Source: an uncultured Eubacteriales bacterium (GTDB taxonomy: Bacteria > Bacillota > Clostridia > Oscillospirales > Acutalibacteraceae). Taken from it: 25,492 nt of DNA. Positions 7,699-13,770 of the stretch are shown piece after piece. The notes below the pieces were generated by a model, which was given only the letters and a program-made list of their open reading frames with translations, did no database searches and had not been told where the DNA came from. The translations under genes and the position numbers were made by a program. The stretch lies in assembly GCA_934486915.1 (NCBI GenBank), contig CAKSRC010000019.1, positions 1 to 25,492 of the forward strand, written 5' to 3'. The stretch's first letter is position 1; each line of letters begins with the position of its first letter.

Positions 7699-8469
7699 TT
7701 AACCATTATTTTTGATTTTATATAATGCAGCCTTTTCTAATCTTGACACTTGGGCTTGACTTATTCCTATTTGGTTAGCAACTTCCATTTGTGTTTTCCC
7801 TTGAAAGAATCGAAGTGAAAGTATCTTTTTTTCACGCTCCCCAAGATTATTTATAGATTCTTTAAATGCAATTTCATCAAGCCAGTTACTGTCATCGTTT
7901 TTATCACCAACTTGGTCCATTACGTATATAGTGTCACTCCCGTCTGAGAATACAGGATCAAAAAGTGAGACGGGTTCTACTATGGCCTCCAAAGCCAGCA
8001 CTACAGTCTCTTTATTTACGTCCAGTTCCTTTGCTATTTCTTCTATTGTAGGTTCTTTATTGTTTCGTGCGGTCATTTGTTCTTTAGCTTGCATTGCTTT
8101 ATATGCAATGTCTCTCATAGATCTACTTACTCTTATTGAGTTATTGTCTCTTAGATACCTTCTAATTTCACCTATTATCATTGGTACGGCATAAGTTGAA
8201 AACCTTACATTTTGGCTTATATCAAAGTTATCTATCGCTTTTATAAGGCCTATGCAACCAACTTGGAATAAGTCGTCTAAATTTTCCCCTCTATTGGTAA
8301 ATCGCTGTATAACGCTTAATACCAATCGAAGATTTCCATTTATAAGTTCATCTCTTGCCAGTGAGTTTCCTTCTTTGACCTTCTTTAAAAGAGCTATTTT
8401 TTCTTTTTCTTTTAGGACTTTTAGATTTGATGTGTTAACTCCGCAAATTTCTACTTTATTATATTGCAA
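7699..8469 (-). CDS. sigG: Forespore sporulation sigma factor SigG (TTG start)
   Basis: SigG directs late gene expression in the engulfed forespore. The 256-residue product matches it from the N-terminal hallmark NKVEICGVNTSNLKVL, through region 2 (NGNLRLVLSVIQRF, DDLFQVGCIGLIKAIDNFD, FSTYAVPMIIGEIRRYLRDNN) to region 4 (REKKILSLRFFQGKTQMEV, GISQAQVSRLEK). The N-terminal signature separates it from SigF and SigB. It starts with TTG, with AGGGGA (8480-8475) 5 bases upstream. The gene has a promoter resembling SigF/SigG consensus. In many Firmicutes sigG follows spoIIGA-sigE; here it stands alone. Confidence 0.97.
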   Translation of the reverse strand: MQYNKVEICGVNTSNLKVLKEKEKIALLKKVKEGNSLARDELINGNLRLVLSVIQRFTNRGENLDDLFQVGCIGLIKAIDNFDISQNVRFSTYAVPMIIGEIRRYLRDNNSIRVSRSMRDIAYKAMQAKEQMTARNNKEPTIEEIAKELDVNKETVVLALEAIVEPVSLFDPVFSDGSDTIYVMDQVGDKNDDSNWLDEIAFKESINNLGEREKKILSLRFFQGKTQMEVANQIGISQAQVSRLEKAALYKIKNNG

Positions 8470-8504
8470 AAAAATCCCCTACTTTTTTATATAAATTTAT
8501 AATA

Positions 8505-8534
8505 AAGTATGGTCATGCTTTTTAAAGAAAATTC
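8505..8534 (-). promoter_or_regulatory. SigF/SigG-type promoter of sigG
   Basis: On the - strand GAATT (8534-8530), 18 bases, then CATACTT (8511-8505) resemble the forespore consensus: a GNATR-like -35 and a CATNHTA-like -10, with one mismatch in each. The predicted start is about 30 bases before the TTG. A SigF-initiated, SigG-amplified promoter is expected for sigG from Bacillus knowledge. No SigA-like pair is evident in the same stretch. Confidence 0.55.
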
Positions 8535-8585
8535 ACATAGTAATAATATCCTAAACAGTAAATTATTTCTTATAAATATATATAA

Positions 8586-8617
8586 CAAAAAAGCCCTCGA
8601 TTAAATCGAGAGCTTTT
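8586..8617 (-). terminator. Terminator of zinc-ribbon gene copy A
   Basis: On the - strand the stem pairs 8615-8605 with 8601-8591 over 11 bp, including one G-U pair, around a three-base loop. It is followed by TTTTTT. It begins about 10 bases after the stop of copy A and separates that gene from sigG. Confidence 0.88.
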
Positions 8618-8627
8618 AAAAAATAAT

Positions 8628-8903
8628 TTATCTTTGGTTAATTCTAGAGAAGCAGTCACTACAATATATAGGGCGATCTTCACTTGGTTTGAATGGAACT
8701 CTTGCTGTTTGGCCACATGAAGCACATGTAGTTTCGTGCATTTCACGTGCAGCTCTTAAAGAACTTTTGCGAATATCGCGGCACTCTTTACATCTTTGTG
8801 GTTCATTTGTGAATCCTTTGGATGCATAAAATTCTTGTTCACCTGCAGTAAAGATAAATTCTTTTCCGCAATCTTTGCAAATAAGGGTTTTGTCTTCGTA
8901 CAT
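8628..8903 (-). CDS. Double zinc-ribbon protein, copy A
   Basis: A 91-residue protein with two CxxC...CxxC zinc sites: C9/C12 with C38/C41, and C60/C63 with C81/C84. The first half resembles the Pfam 'probable zinc-ribbon' family (zf-trcl). The second half carries RVPFKPSEDRPIYCSDC, seen in many small clostridial zinc proteins. The molecular function is not known; nucleic-acid binding is plausible from the fold. The GAGG site lies 9 bases before the ATG. The first 86 residues are identical to copy B. Its transcript should carry a leader of about 135 bases that includes a tRNA-like fold, and it ends in its own terminator. Confidence 0.9.
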   Translation of the reverse strand: MYEDKTLICKDCGKEFIFTAGEQEFYASKGFTNEPQRCKECRDIRKSSLRAAREMHETTCASCGQTARVPFKPSEDRPIYCSDCFSRINQR

Positions 8904-9008
8904 TTAATATAACCTCGCTTTGAATTGAAAAATTCGCCCTAGACCGGAATTGCACCGATGCCTTTGAAATAACTATATAACAACGCTCTACTAATAAGCT
9001 ACTCGGGC
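8662..9008 (-). repeat. Direct repeat copy A, 347 bp (zinc-ribbon gene plus leader)
   Basis: This block recurs at an offset of 512 bp (9174-9520) with a single difference, at 8984 versus 9496. It spans the first 86 codons of the zinc-ribbon gene, its ribosome binding site and the tRNA-like leader. It stops at the first base of the tRNA-like fold. Sequence outside, including terminators and promoters, differs between copies. Confidence 0.98.
8935..9008 (-). ncRNA. tRNA-like leader element A
   Basis: Read on the - strand from 9008, 74 bases fold as a cloverleaf. Acceptor GCCCGAG pairs with CTAGGGC (one mismatch). D stem GCTT/GAGC encloses loop ATTAGTA. T stem ATCGG/CCGGT encloses loop TGCAATT. 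The tRNA-invariant positions U8, A14, G19, A21, G53, U54, C56, A58 and C61 are present. G18 is A and U55 is G. The anticodon position holds a weak 20-base hairpin (TTG, TT, ATA, loop TAGT, TAT, TT, CAA) without a seven-base loop, so it cannot decode. No CCA is encoded. It lies 31 bases before the zinc-ribbon ATG and inside that gene's predicted transcript. It could be a tRNA fossil or a structural leader mimicking tRNA. Confidence 0.6.
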
Positions 9009-9046
9009 AATTGGAAAAACTAAACATTTGTTTAACCAACAATACT

Positions 9047-9075
9047 ATTATACAATGTGTGAAATCAAAAGTCAA
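9047..9075 (-). promoter_or_regulatory. Housekeeping promoter of zinc-ribbon copy A
   Basis: On the - strand TTGACT (9075-9070) and TATAAT (9052-9047) are separated by 17 bases, a near-perfect SigA promoter. Transcription should start near 9040, about 32 bases before the tRNA-like fold, so the fold is part of the mRNA leader. Confidence 0.88.
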
Positions 9076-9095
9076 CAACTATTTTGAATTTTATT

Positions 9096-9131
9096 AAAAA
9101 TAGAAAAAGGCCCCATTAAAGAGACCTTTTT
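9096..9131 (-). terminator. Terminator of zinc-ribbon gene copy B
   Basis: On the - strand AAAAAGGTCTC (9131-9121) pairs with GGGGCCTTTTT (9114-9104) over 11 bp with two G-U pairs. The loop is TTTAAT, and CTATTTTT follows. It starts 6 bases after the stop of copy B and isolates it from copy A. Confidence 0.88.
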
Positions 9132-9136
9132 GTATA

Positions 9137-9415
9137 CTATCTAGTTTCTCTAACTTTTGAGAAACAATCGCTGCAATATATAGGGCGATCTTCACTTGGT
9201 TTGAATGGAACTCTTGCTGTTTGGCCACATGAAGCACATGTAGTTTCGTGCATTTCACGTGCAGCTCTTAAAGAACTTTTGCGAATATCGCGGCACTCTT
9301 TACATCTTTGTGGTTCATTTGTGAATCCTTTGGATGCATAAAATTCTTGTTCACCTGCAGTAAAGATAAATTCTTTTCCGCAATCTTTGCAAATAAGGGT
9401 TTTGTCTTCGTACAT
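9137..9415 (-). CDS. Double zinc-ribbon protein, copy B
   Basis: A 92-residue paralogue of the adjacent zinc-ribbon gene, with the same eight cysteines (C9, C12, C38, C41, C60, C63, C81, C84). Residues 1-86 are identical at protein and DNA level except for the last codons. The tails differ (SKVRETR here, SRINQR in copy A). Five of the six codons for C81, S82, D83, C84, F85 and S86 differ by silent changes. That contrasts with complete DNA identity just before. It has its own promoter, tRNA-like leader and terminator, so the two copies are independent units that could be regulated separately. Confidence 0.9.
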   Translation of the reverse strand: MYEDKTLICKDCGKEFIFTAGEQEFYASKGFTNEPQRCKECRDIRKSSLRAAREMHETTCASCGQTARVPFKPSEDRPIYCSDCFSKVRETR

Positions 9416-9520
9416 TTAATATAACCTCGCTTTGAATTGAAAAATTCGCCCTAGACCGGAATTGCACCGATGCCTTTGAAATAACTATATAACAATGCTC
9501 TACTAATAAGCTACTCGGGC
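9174..9520 (-). repeat. Direct repeat copy B, 347 bp (zinc-ribbon gene plus leader)
   Basis: This is the partner of 8662-9008, with 346 of 347 bases identical. The only difference, 9496, falls on the unpaired purine between D stem and middle arm of the tRNA-like fold (A here, G in copy A on the - strand). Confidence 0.98.
9447..9520 (-). ncRNA. tRNA-like leader element B
   Basis: This is the same 74-base cloverleaf-like fold as element A, read from 9520, differing only at position 26 (A instead of G). That position is a linker purine in tRNAs, so the fold is unaffected. The predicted transcription start of copy B lies only about 4 bases before the first base of the fold. The transcript would thus begin almost exactly with the acceptor stem. 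Confidence 0.6.
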
Positions 9521-9530
9521 CGATTGGCTT

Positions 9531-9558
9531 ATTATATAGTACAACATATGTTTGACAA
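9531..9558 (-). promoter_or_regulatory. Housekeeping promoter of zinc-ribbon copy B, with palindrome
   Basis: On the - strand TTGTCA (9558-9553) and TATAAT (9536-9531) are 16 bases apart. The -35 box is the right half of the perfect palindrome TTGACATTGTCAA. The spacer holds a second palindrome, AACATATGTT. These could be operator sites. The sequence is unrelated to the copy A promoter. Confidence 0.75.
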
Positions 9559-9630
9559 TGTCAATGCTTTTATAAGGAAAAACAGATAAAATAGTATATA
9601 AAACTATATGATGTCTTATTTTTTATTATT

Positions 9631-10593
9631 TTACAGTTTATTATAAAAATCCTCGACAAACCATACATTTGGAACTTCAAATTGTTGTGAGTTAAGATAC
9701 TCGAGTATTCCTGCTGAACTGGAAAAACTAAACATTAGCTTATATGAGTATAAGCACTGTCTTTTATATCCTAAATTTTTGTTTAGATCATTGGTGCCGT
9801 ATTTCCCGTCACCTAAAAGAGGGTGGCCTATATATGCCATGTGAGCCCTTATTTGATGGGTTCTTCCCGTTAAAAGTTCGACCTCCAAAAGACTGAATTT
9901 TTTTGATTTTTCATCGATTACTCTATATTTCGTTTTAATTGTTTTATATCCCGGTTTTTCTTTATTTGAGATATAGACTCTGTTTTGCTTTTCGTTCTTT
10001 TCTAAAAATGCTACCAAAGTACTTGATTTGACCTTAAATATTCCATGGGCAATACATAAGTACTTCTTTTTAATTTCTCTATTTCTCATTTTATTATTAA
10101 GTATTCTAAGTGATTCGGCGTTTTTAGCGGCTATTACTATCCCTCCTGTGTTTCGATCGATTCGATTGACTAATGCGGGGGTAAAGCTATGTTCGTCTTT
10201 TGGGTTGAATTCAAGTTTGTCGTATAAATAGTGCTGAATCCTTGATATAAGAGAATCAAAGTGATAGTTTTCGTCTTGATGTACTATTAATCCCGCCGGT
10301 TTATCTATAAGCATAATATTTTCATCTTCATATATAATATTAATGTCAGTAGGCGCTTTTAAAAAATCATATTGATCTTCATGCATTTCAAAAAATTCAT
10401 CGTTAATATAAAGTGATAGTATATCTCCTTCTTTAAGTCGTGTAGATATTTCACATTTTTTACCGTTTAGTTTGATGCGCTTTTTTCTTATGTATTTGTA
10501 CATAAGGGAAGAAGGTAAAGTCTTTAAGGTTTTAGAAAGAAACTTATCAAGCCTTTGGTTTGCGTCATTCTTTTTTATTTCAATATTTCTCAT
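9631..10593 (-). CDS. RluA-family 23S rRNA pseudouridine synthase
   Basis: RluA-family enzymes convert uridines in 23S rRNA (RluC, RluD) or tRNA (RluA) to pseudouridine. The 320-residue product has an N-terminal S4 RNA-binding domain (about 12-70) and then the catalytic domain. IIYEDENIMLIDKPAGLIVH and the active-site motif NRIDRNTGGIV are present, with catalytic D146. GRTHQIRAHMAYIGHPLLGD follows in the C-terminal third. The S4 domain and length fit the RluC/RluD branch, but the target uridine cannot be told. GAGG precedes the ATG by 8-9 bases. No convincing terminator separates it from the copy B promoter downstream. Confidence 0.9.
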   Translation of the reverse strand: MRNIEIKKNDANQRLDKFLSKTLKTLPSSLMYKYIRKKRIKLNGKKCEISTRLKEGDILSLYINDEFFEMHEDQYDFLKAPTDINIIYEDENIMLIDKPAGLIVHQDENYHFDSLISRIQHYLYDKLEFNPKDEHSFTPALVNRIDRNTGGIVIAAKNAESLRILNNKMRNREIKKKYLCIAHGIFKVKSSTLVAFLEKNEKQNRVYISNKEKPGYKTIKTKYRVIDEKSKKFSLLEVELLTGRTHQIRAHMAYIGHPLLGDGKYGTNDLNKNLGYKRQCLYSYKLMFSFSSSAGILEYLNSQQFEVPNVWFVEDFYNKL

Positions 10594-10623
10594 TTTTCAT
10601 TCCTCTTTATTTTGATTCGATTT

Positions 10624-10632
10624 ATTATATCA
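10624..10632 (-). promoter_or_regulatory. Extended -10 promoter of the pseudouridine synthase gene
   Basis: On the - strand TGATATAAT gives a TGn extension and a perfect TATAAT (10629-10624). No good -35 box is seen, which is common for extended -10 promoters. The start would be about 20 bases before the ATG at 10593. Confidence 0.6.
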
Positions 10633-10652
10633 TAAAACAAACAAAATTACAC

Positions 10653-10681
10653 TTTTCAAATTGCCTAAAAGATTATATAAT
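10653..10681 (+). promoter_or_regulatory. Promoter of the radC-rqcH operon
   Basis: TTTTCA (10653-10658) and TATAAT (10676-10681) are separated by 17 bases. It is 50 bases before the radC ATG and diverges from the pseudouridine synthase promoter. I did not see another clear promoter before 21931, so it may drive the whole eight-gene unit. Confidence 0.6.
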
Positions 10682-10730
10682 AAATATAAAAGTGATAATA
10701 TAAGCTTCTTTAGACGAAAGGAAGTATAAA

Positions 10731-11420
10731 ATGCACGAAGGACATAGAGATAGAATGAGAGATAAATTTTTAGAGCAAGGGTTAGAAAGTCTTAAAGATC
10801 ATGAAAAAATCGAAATGATTTTATTTAATTCAATTTCAAGGAAGAATACTAATGAAGTGGGTCATGCGCTTATAGACTCATTTGGATCTTTTTCGGCTGT
10901 ATTTGATGCGCCGATTGAAGAACTTATGAAAATAGAAGGTATTGGTAAAAGCTCAGCGGTCTTTTTGAAAATGATACCACAAATTTGCAGATGTTACTTG
11001 GAAGACAAGCATCATTTACAAGATTCAGTTTTGACTGACGAAACTATAGGAAGCTTAATTCTAAGTAAATTTGTAGGCGTTATGAATGAGACGGTGATAC
11101 TTTTGCTAATGGACAAAAAGTCCAAGTTTTTGTATTGTGGCAAGGTAAGTGAAGGTAGCGTCAATGCTTCTGAAATATACATTAGGAAAATAGTTGAATT
11201 GGCCATGAGATATAATGCAAGTAAGGCTATTATTGCTCATAATCATCCAAGTGGGATTGCATTACCGTCAAGGGAAGATTTATTGGCAACAAGTGCGACA
11301 TTTGAATCATTAAGGCTTGTTGGAGTAAGATTGGTTGATCATTTGATTGTGGCCGATGGAGATTATGTTTCTTTAGCTCAAAGTAATTTGGGAAAAGACT
11401 TATTTAAGCCGCAACGATAA
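10731..11420 (+). CDS. radC: RadC-family JAB/JAMM domain protein
   Basis: RadC proteins were named as repair factors, but their biochemical role is still unsettled. The 229-residue product has an N-terminal helix-hairpin-helix segment (IEGIGKSSAVFLK, about 68-80) and a JAB domain. The metal site is E141, H170, H172, S180 and D183, within HNHPSGIALPSREDLLAT. The conserved EGSVNASEIYIRKIV precedes it. AAAGGAAG provides the ribosome binding site. It heads a unit continuing into uvrB and uvrA, in keeping with a link to DNA metabolism. Confidence 0.95.
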   Translation: MHEGHRDRMRDKFLEQGLESLKDHEKIEMILFNSISRKNTNEVGHALIDSFGSFSAVFDAPIEELMKIEGIGKSSAVFLKMIPQICRCYLEDKHHLQDSVLTDETIGSLILSKFVGVMNETVILLLMDKKSKFLYCGKVSEGSVNASEIYIRKIVELAMRYNASKAIIAHNHPSGIALPSREDLLATSATFESLRLVGVRLVDHLIVADGDYVSLAQSNLGKDLFKPQR

Positions 11421-11441
11421 TAATGTTTAAAGAGGCTTTAT

Positions 11442-11771
11442 ATGACCATAAAGGAAAAAGTATATATGTATCTTACTACTATACCGCAGGGAAAAGTCGT
11501 GACATATGGGCAAATTGCAATGTACCTTGGAAACAAAAACTTGTCGAGGGCTGTTGGGAATATATTACACAATAATCCTAATAAAGATTTATATCCTTGC
11601 TATAAGGTTGTAGATAGAAAAGGCAAACTTTCCAAACATTTTGCCTTTGGAGGAATAGAAAAACAAAAGGAAAAGCTGGAAAAAGACGGGATAGAGGTTA
11701 TAGATTATACTGTTGATTTGGATAAGTACCAATTTAAAGACGATTGTTTACTAAGTGTGAAATCATATTAA
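11442..11771 (+). CDS. MGMT/ATL-like DNA-binding protein with altered active site (PCYKV)
   Basis: This 109-residue protein is only the C-terminal DNA-binding domain of O6-alkylguanine-DNA alkyltransferase. It keeps the nucleotide-flipping arginine in LSRAVGNIL (R36), and GKVVTYGQIA near the N-terminus. The active-site box reads PCYKVV (C53, Y54) instead of PCHRVV. The cysteine remains, but the neighbouring histidine that activates it in known enzymes is tyrosine. It may thus act like alkyltransferase-like (ATL) proteins, which flag alkylated guanine to nucleotide excision repair. Its place 20 bases before uvrB supports that reading. Residual transferase activity cannot be excluded. Confidence 0.88.
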   Translation: MTIKEKVYMYLTTIPQGKVVTYGQIAMYLGNKNLSRAVGNILHNNPNKDLYPCYKVVDRKGKLSKHFAFGGIEKQKEKLEKDGIEVIDYTVDLDKYQFKDDCLLSVKSY

Positions 11772-11791
11772 CCGATTTAAGGGGGAATTTG

Positions 11792-13750
11792 ATGGGATCG
11801 TTTAAATTAAAATCTAATTATAAACCTACGGGTGATCAGCCGCAGGCTATAGAAAAGCTTGTAAATGGCATAAAAAACGGTTACAAGGAGCAGACTTTGC
11901 TTGGTGTTACGGGTTCAGGAAAAACTTTCACAATGGCTAATGTTATAGAAAAGGTTAATAAGCCTACATTGGTTTTGGCGCATAATAAAACTTTAGCAGC
12001 TCAACTTTGTTCGGAATTTAAAGAATTTTTTCCTGACAATGCTGTAGAGTACTTTGTATCTTATTATGACTATTATCAGCCTGAGGCTTATATTGCAAAT
12101 ACGGACACATATATAGAAAAAGATTCCGCAATAAATGATGAAATAGATAAGTTAAGGCACTCGGCAACTTCGGCACTGGCAGAAAGAGACGATGTAATTA
12201 TAGTTTCAAGTGTTTCATGCATTTATAGCTTGGGAAATCCAATAGATTATAAAACAATGGTTATATCATTAAGACCGGGAATGACGAAAACCAGAGAAGA
12301 GTTAATTGCTAAGCTTGTTGAATTGCAATACGAAAGAAATGATATAAATTTTGTTAGAAATAAATTTCGAGTAAGGGGCGATGTAGTCGAAATATTCCCG
12401 GCTCAAGCCTCAGATTACGTTATAAGAGTAGAATTTTTTGGCGATGAAATAGAAAGAATAAGTGAAATAAACCCTGTATCAGGTCAAGTCAATGCTCTTT
12501 TAAAACATGTTGCGATTTATCCTGCTTCTCATTATATTGTACCAAAGGACAAGCTTGAGTTAGCTATTGCAAATATCAATAAGGAGCTTGAGTCAAGGCT
12601 TGATTTTTTTAGAAATAACGGTAAACTATTAGAAGCTCAAAGGATTGAGCAAAGAACAAGATATGATATAGAAATGCTTAGAGAAATTGGTTTTTGTAAG
12701 GGAATTGAAAATTATTCGAGGATAATGTCCGGGAGAGAACCGGGGAGTGCTCCGTTCACATTGATAGACTATTTTCCTAAAGATTATCTTTTATTTGTCG
12801 ATGAATCCCACGTTACATTGCCGCAGGTTAGGGGAATGTATGCAGGGGATAGAGCAAGAAAGGAAAATTTGATAAATTATGGGTTTAGGCTTCCGTCGGC
12901 GTTTGATAACAGGCCTCTTAATTTCGATGAATTTTATAGCAGAATTAATCAAGTAATCTTCGTAAGTGCTACCCCCGGAGACTTAGAAAAAGAAAAAAGC
13001 GCTCAAATAGTAGAGCAGGTAATAAGACCCACAGGGCTTTTAGATCCCGAAATTATAGTAAAACCTACAGAAGGTCAAATTGAGGATTTAATATCTGAAA
13101 TAAATACGAGGACTGAAAAGGAAAATAGAGTTTTAGTTACTACTCTTACTAAAAAGATGGCGGAAGATTTGACCGCTTATCTTGAAAATGTCGGCATAAA
13201 AGTTAAATATATGCATTATGATATAGATACTGTAGAAAGAATGGAAATAATAAGGGATTTAAGGCTTGGAAAGTTTGATGTCCTTGTTGGGATTAACTTA
13301 TTAAGAGAGGGCCTAGATATACCCGAAGTCTCACTTGTTGCCATATTAGATGCGGATAAAGAAGGATTCCTCCGCTCTGAAAGGTCTCTTATACAAACAA
13401 TAGGAAGGGCAGCAAGAAATTCACAAGGTCAAGTTATAATGTATGCCGACCAAGTTACGAGGTCTATGGAAATAGCTATAACCGAAACTCAGCGCCGCCG
13501 TGAAATACAAATGCAATACAATAAAGAACATGGTATTGTACCAAAAACGATAAACAAAAAAGTAGCTGATGTTTTGGAAATATCAGGTGAGGATAAAAAG
13601 TTAGGCAAAAAGAAGAGGCTTACAAAGACAGAAAAGGAAAAGTTGATTGCAGAGCTTACAAAAGAAATGAAAGCTGCGGCAAAGCTGCTTGAATTTGAGC
13701 ACGCTGCGTATTTAAGAGACAAAATTAATAAACTAAAAGAGGAAATTTAA
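11792..13750 (+). CDS. uvrB: UvrABC system protein B
   Basis: UvrB is the damage-verifying helicase of nucleotide excision repair, loaded by UvrA and incised with UvrC. From ATG 11792 it has 652 residues. Walker A GVTGSGKT is at 38-45, and the beta-hairpin region YYDYYQPEAYIANTDTYIEKD follows. The DESH box (FVDESHVT), helicase motifs V/VI (INLLREGLDIPEV, QTIGRAARN) and a C-terminal UVR motif (LLEFEHAAYLRDKI) come later. This start has AAGGGGGA (11779-11786) 5 bases upstream. An in-frame ATG at 11744 lies inside the preceding gene, lacks a ribosome binding site and is rejected. Confidence 0.98.
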   Translation: MGSFKLKSNYKPTGDQPQAIEKLVNGIKNGYKEQTLLGVTGSGKTFTMANVIEKVNKPTLVLAHNKTLAAQLCSEFKEFFPDNAVEYFVSYYDYYQPEAYIANTDTYIEKDSAINDEIDKLRHSATSALAERDDVIIVSSVSCIYSLGNPIDYKTMVISLRPGMTKTREELIAKLVELQYERNDINFVRNKFRVRGDVVEIFPAQASDYVIRVEFFGDEIERISEINPVSGQVNALLKHVAIYPASHYIVPKDKLELAIANINKELESRLDFFRNNGKLLEAQRIEQRTRYDIEMLREIGFCKGIENYSRIMSGREPGSAPFTLIDYFPKDYLLFVDESHVTLPQVRGMYAGDRARKENLINYGFRLPSAFDNRPLNFDEFYSRINQVIFVSATPGDLEKEKSAQIVEQVIRPTGLLDPEIIVKPTEGQIEDLISEINTRTEKENRVLVTTLTKKMAEDLTAYLENVGIKVKYMHYDIDTVERMEIIRDLRLGKFDVLVGINLLREGLDIPEVSLVAILDADKEGFLRSERSLIQTIGRAARNSQGQVIMYADQVTRSMEIAITETQRRREIQMQYNKEHGIVPKTINKKVADVLEISGEDKKLGKKKRLTKTEKEKLIAELTKEMKAAAKLLEFEHAAYLRDKINKLKEEI

Positions 13751-13770
13751 AGTGAATTTGGGGTGGATTT

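Noticed and set aside
8935..9008. Functional tRNA gene
   Set aside because: There is no seven-base anticodon loop or five-bp anticodon stem, G18 and U55 are lost, and there is no CCA. It is kept as a tRNA-like element.
8839..9078. 79-residue ORF on the - strand across the copy A leader
   Set aside because: It is out of frame with the zinc-ribbon gene, spans promoter and tRNA-like sequence, and has no ribosome binding site or family resemblance.
8628..9520. Insertion sequence or transposon as the source of the repeat
   Set aside because: There is no transposase, no terminal inverted repeats and no target-site duplication; the repeat contains only the zinc-ribbon gene and its leader.
9591..9607. 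ATAGT/ACTAT hairpin as terminator of the pseudouridine synthase gene
   Set aside because: It has only five AT-rich pairs and no proper T run; it is too weak to call.
11744..11791. Longer uvrB start
   Set aside because: It overlaps the preceding gene and lacks a ribosome binding site, while AAGGGGGA precedes ATG 11792.
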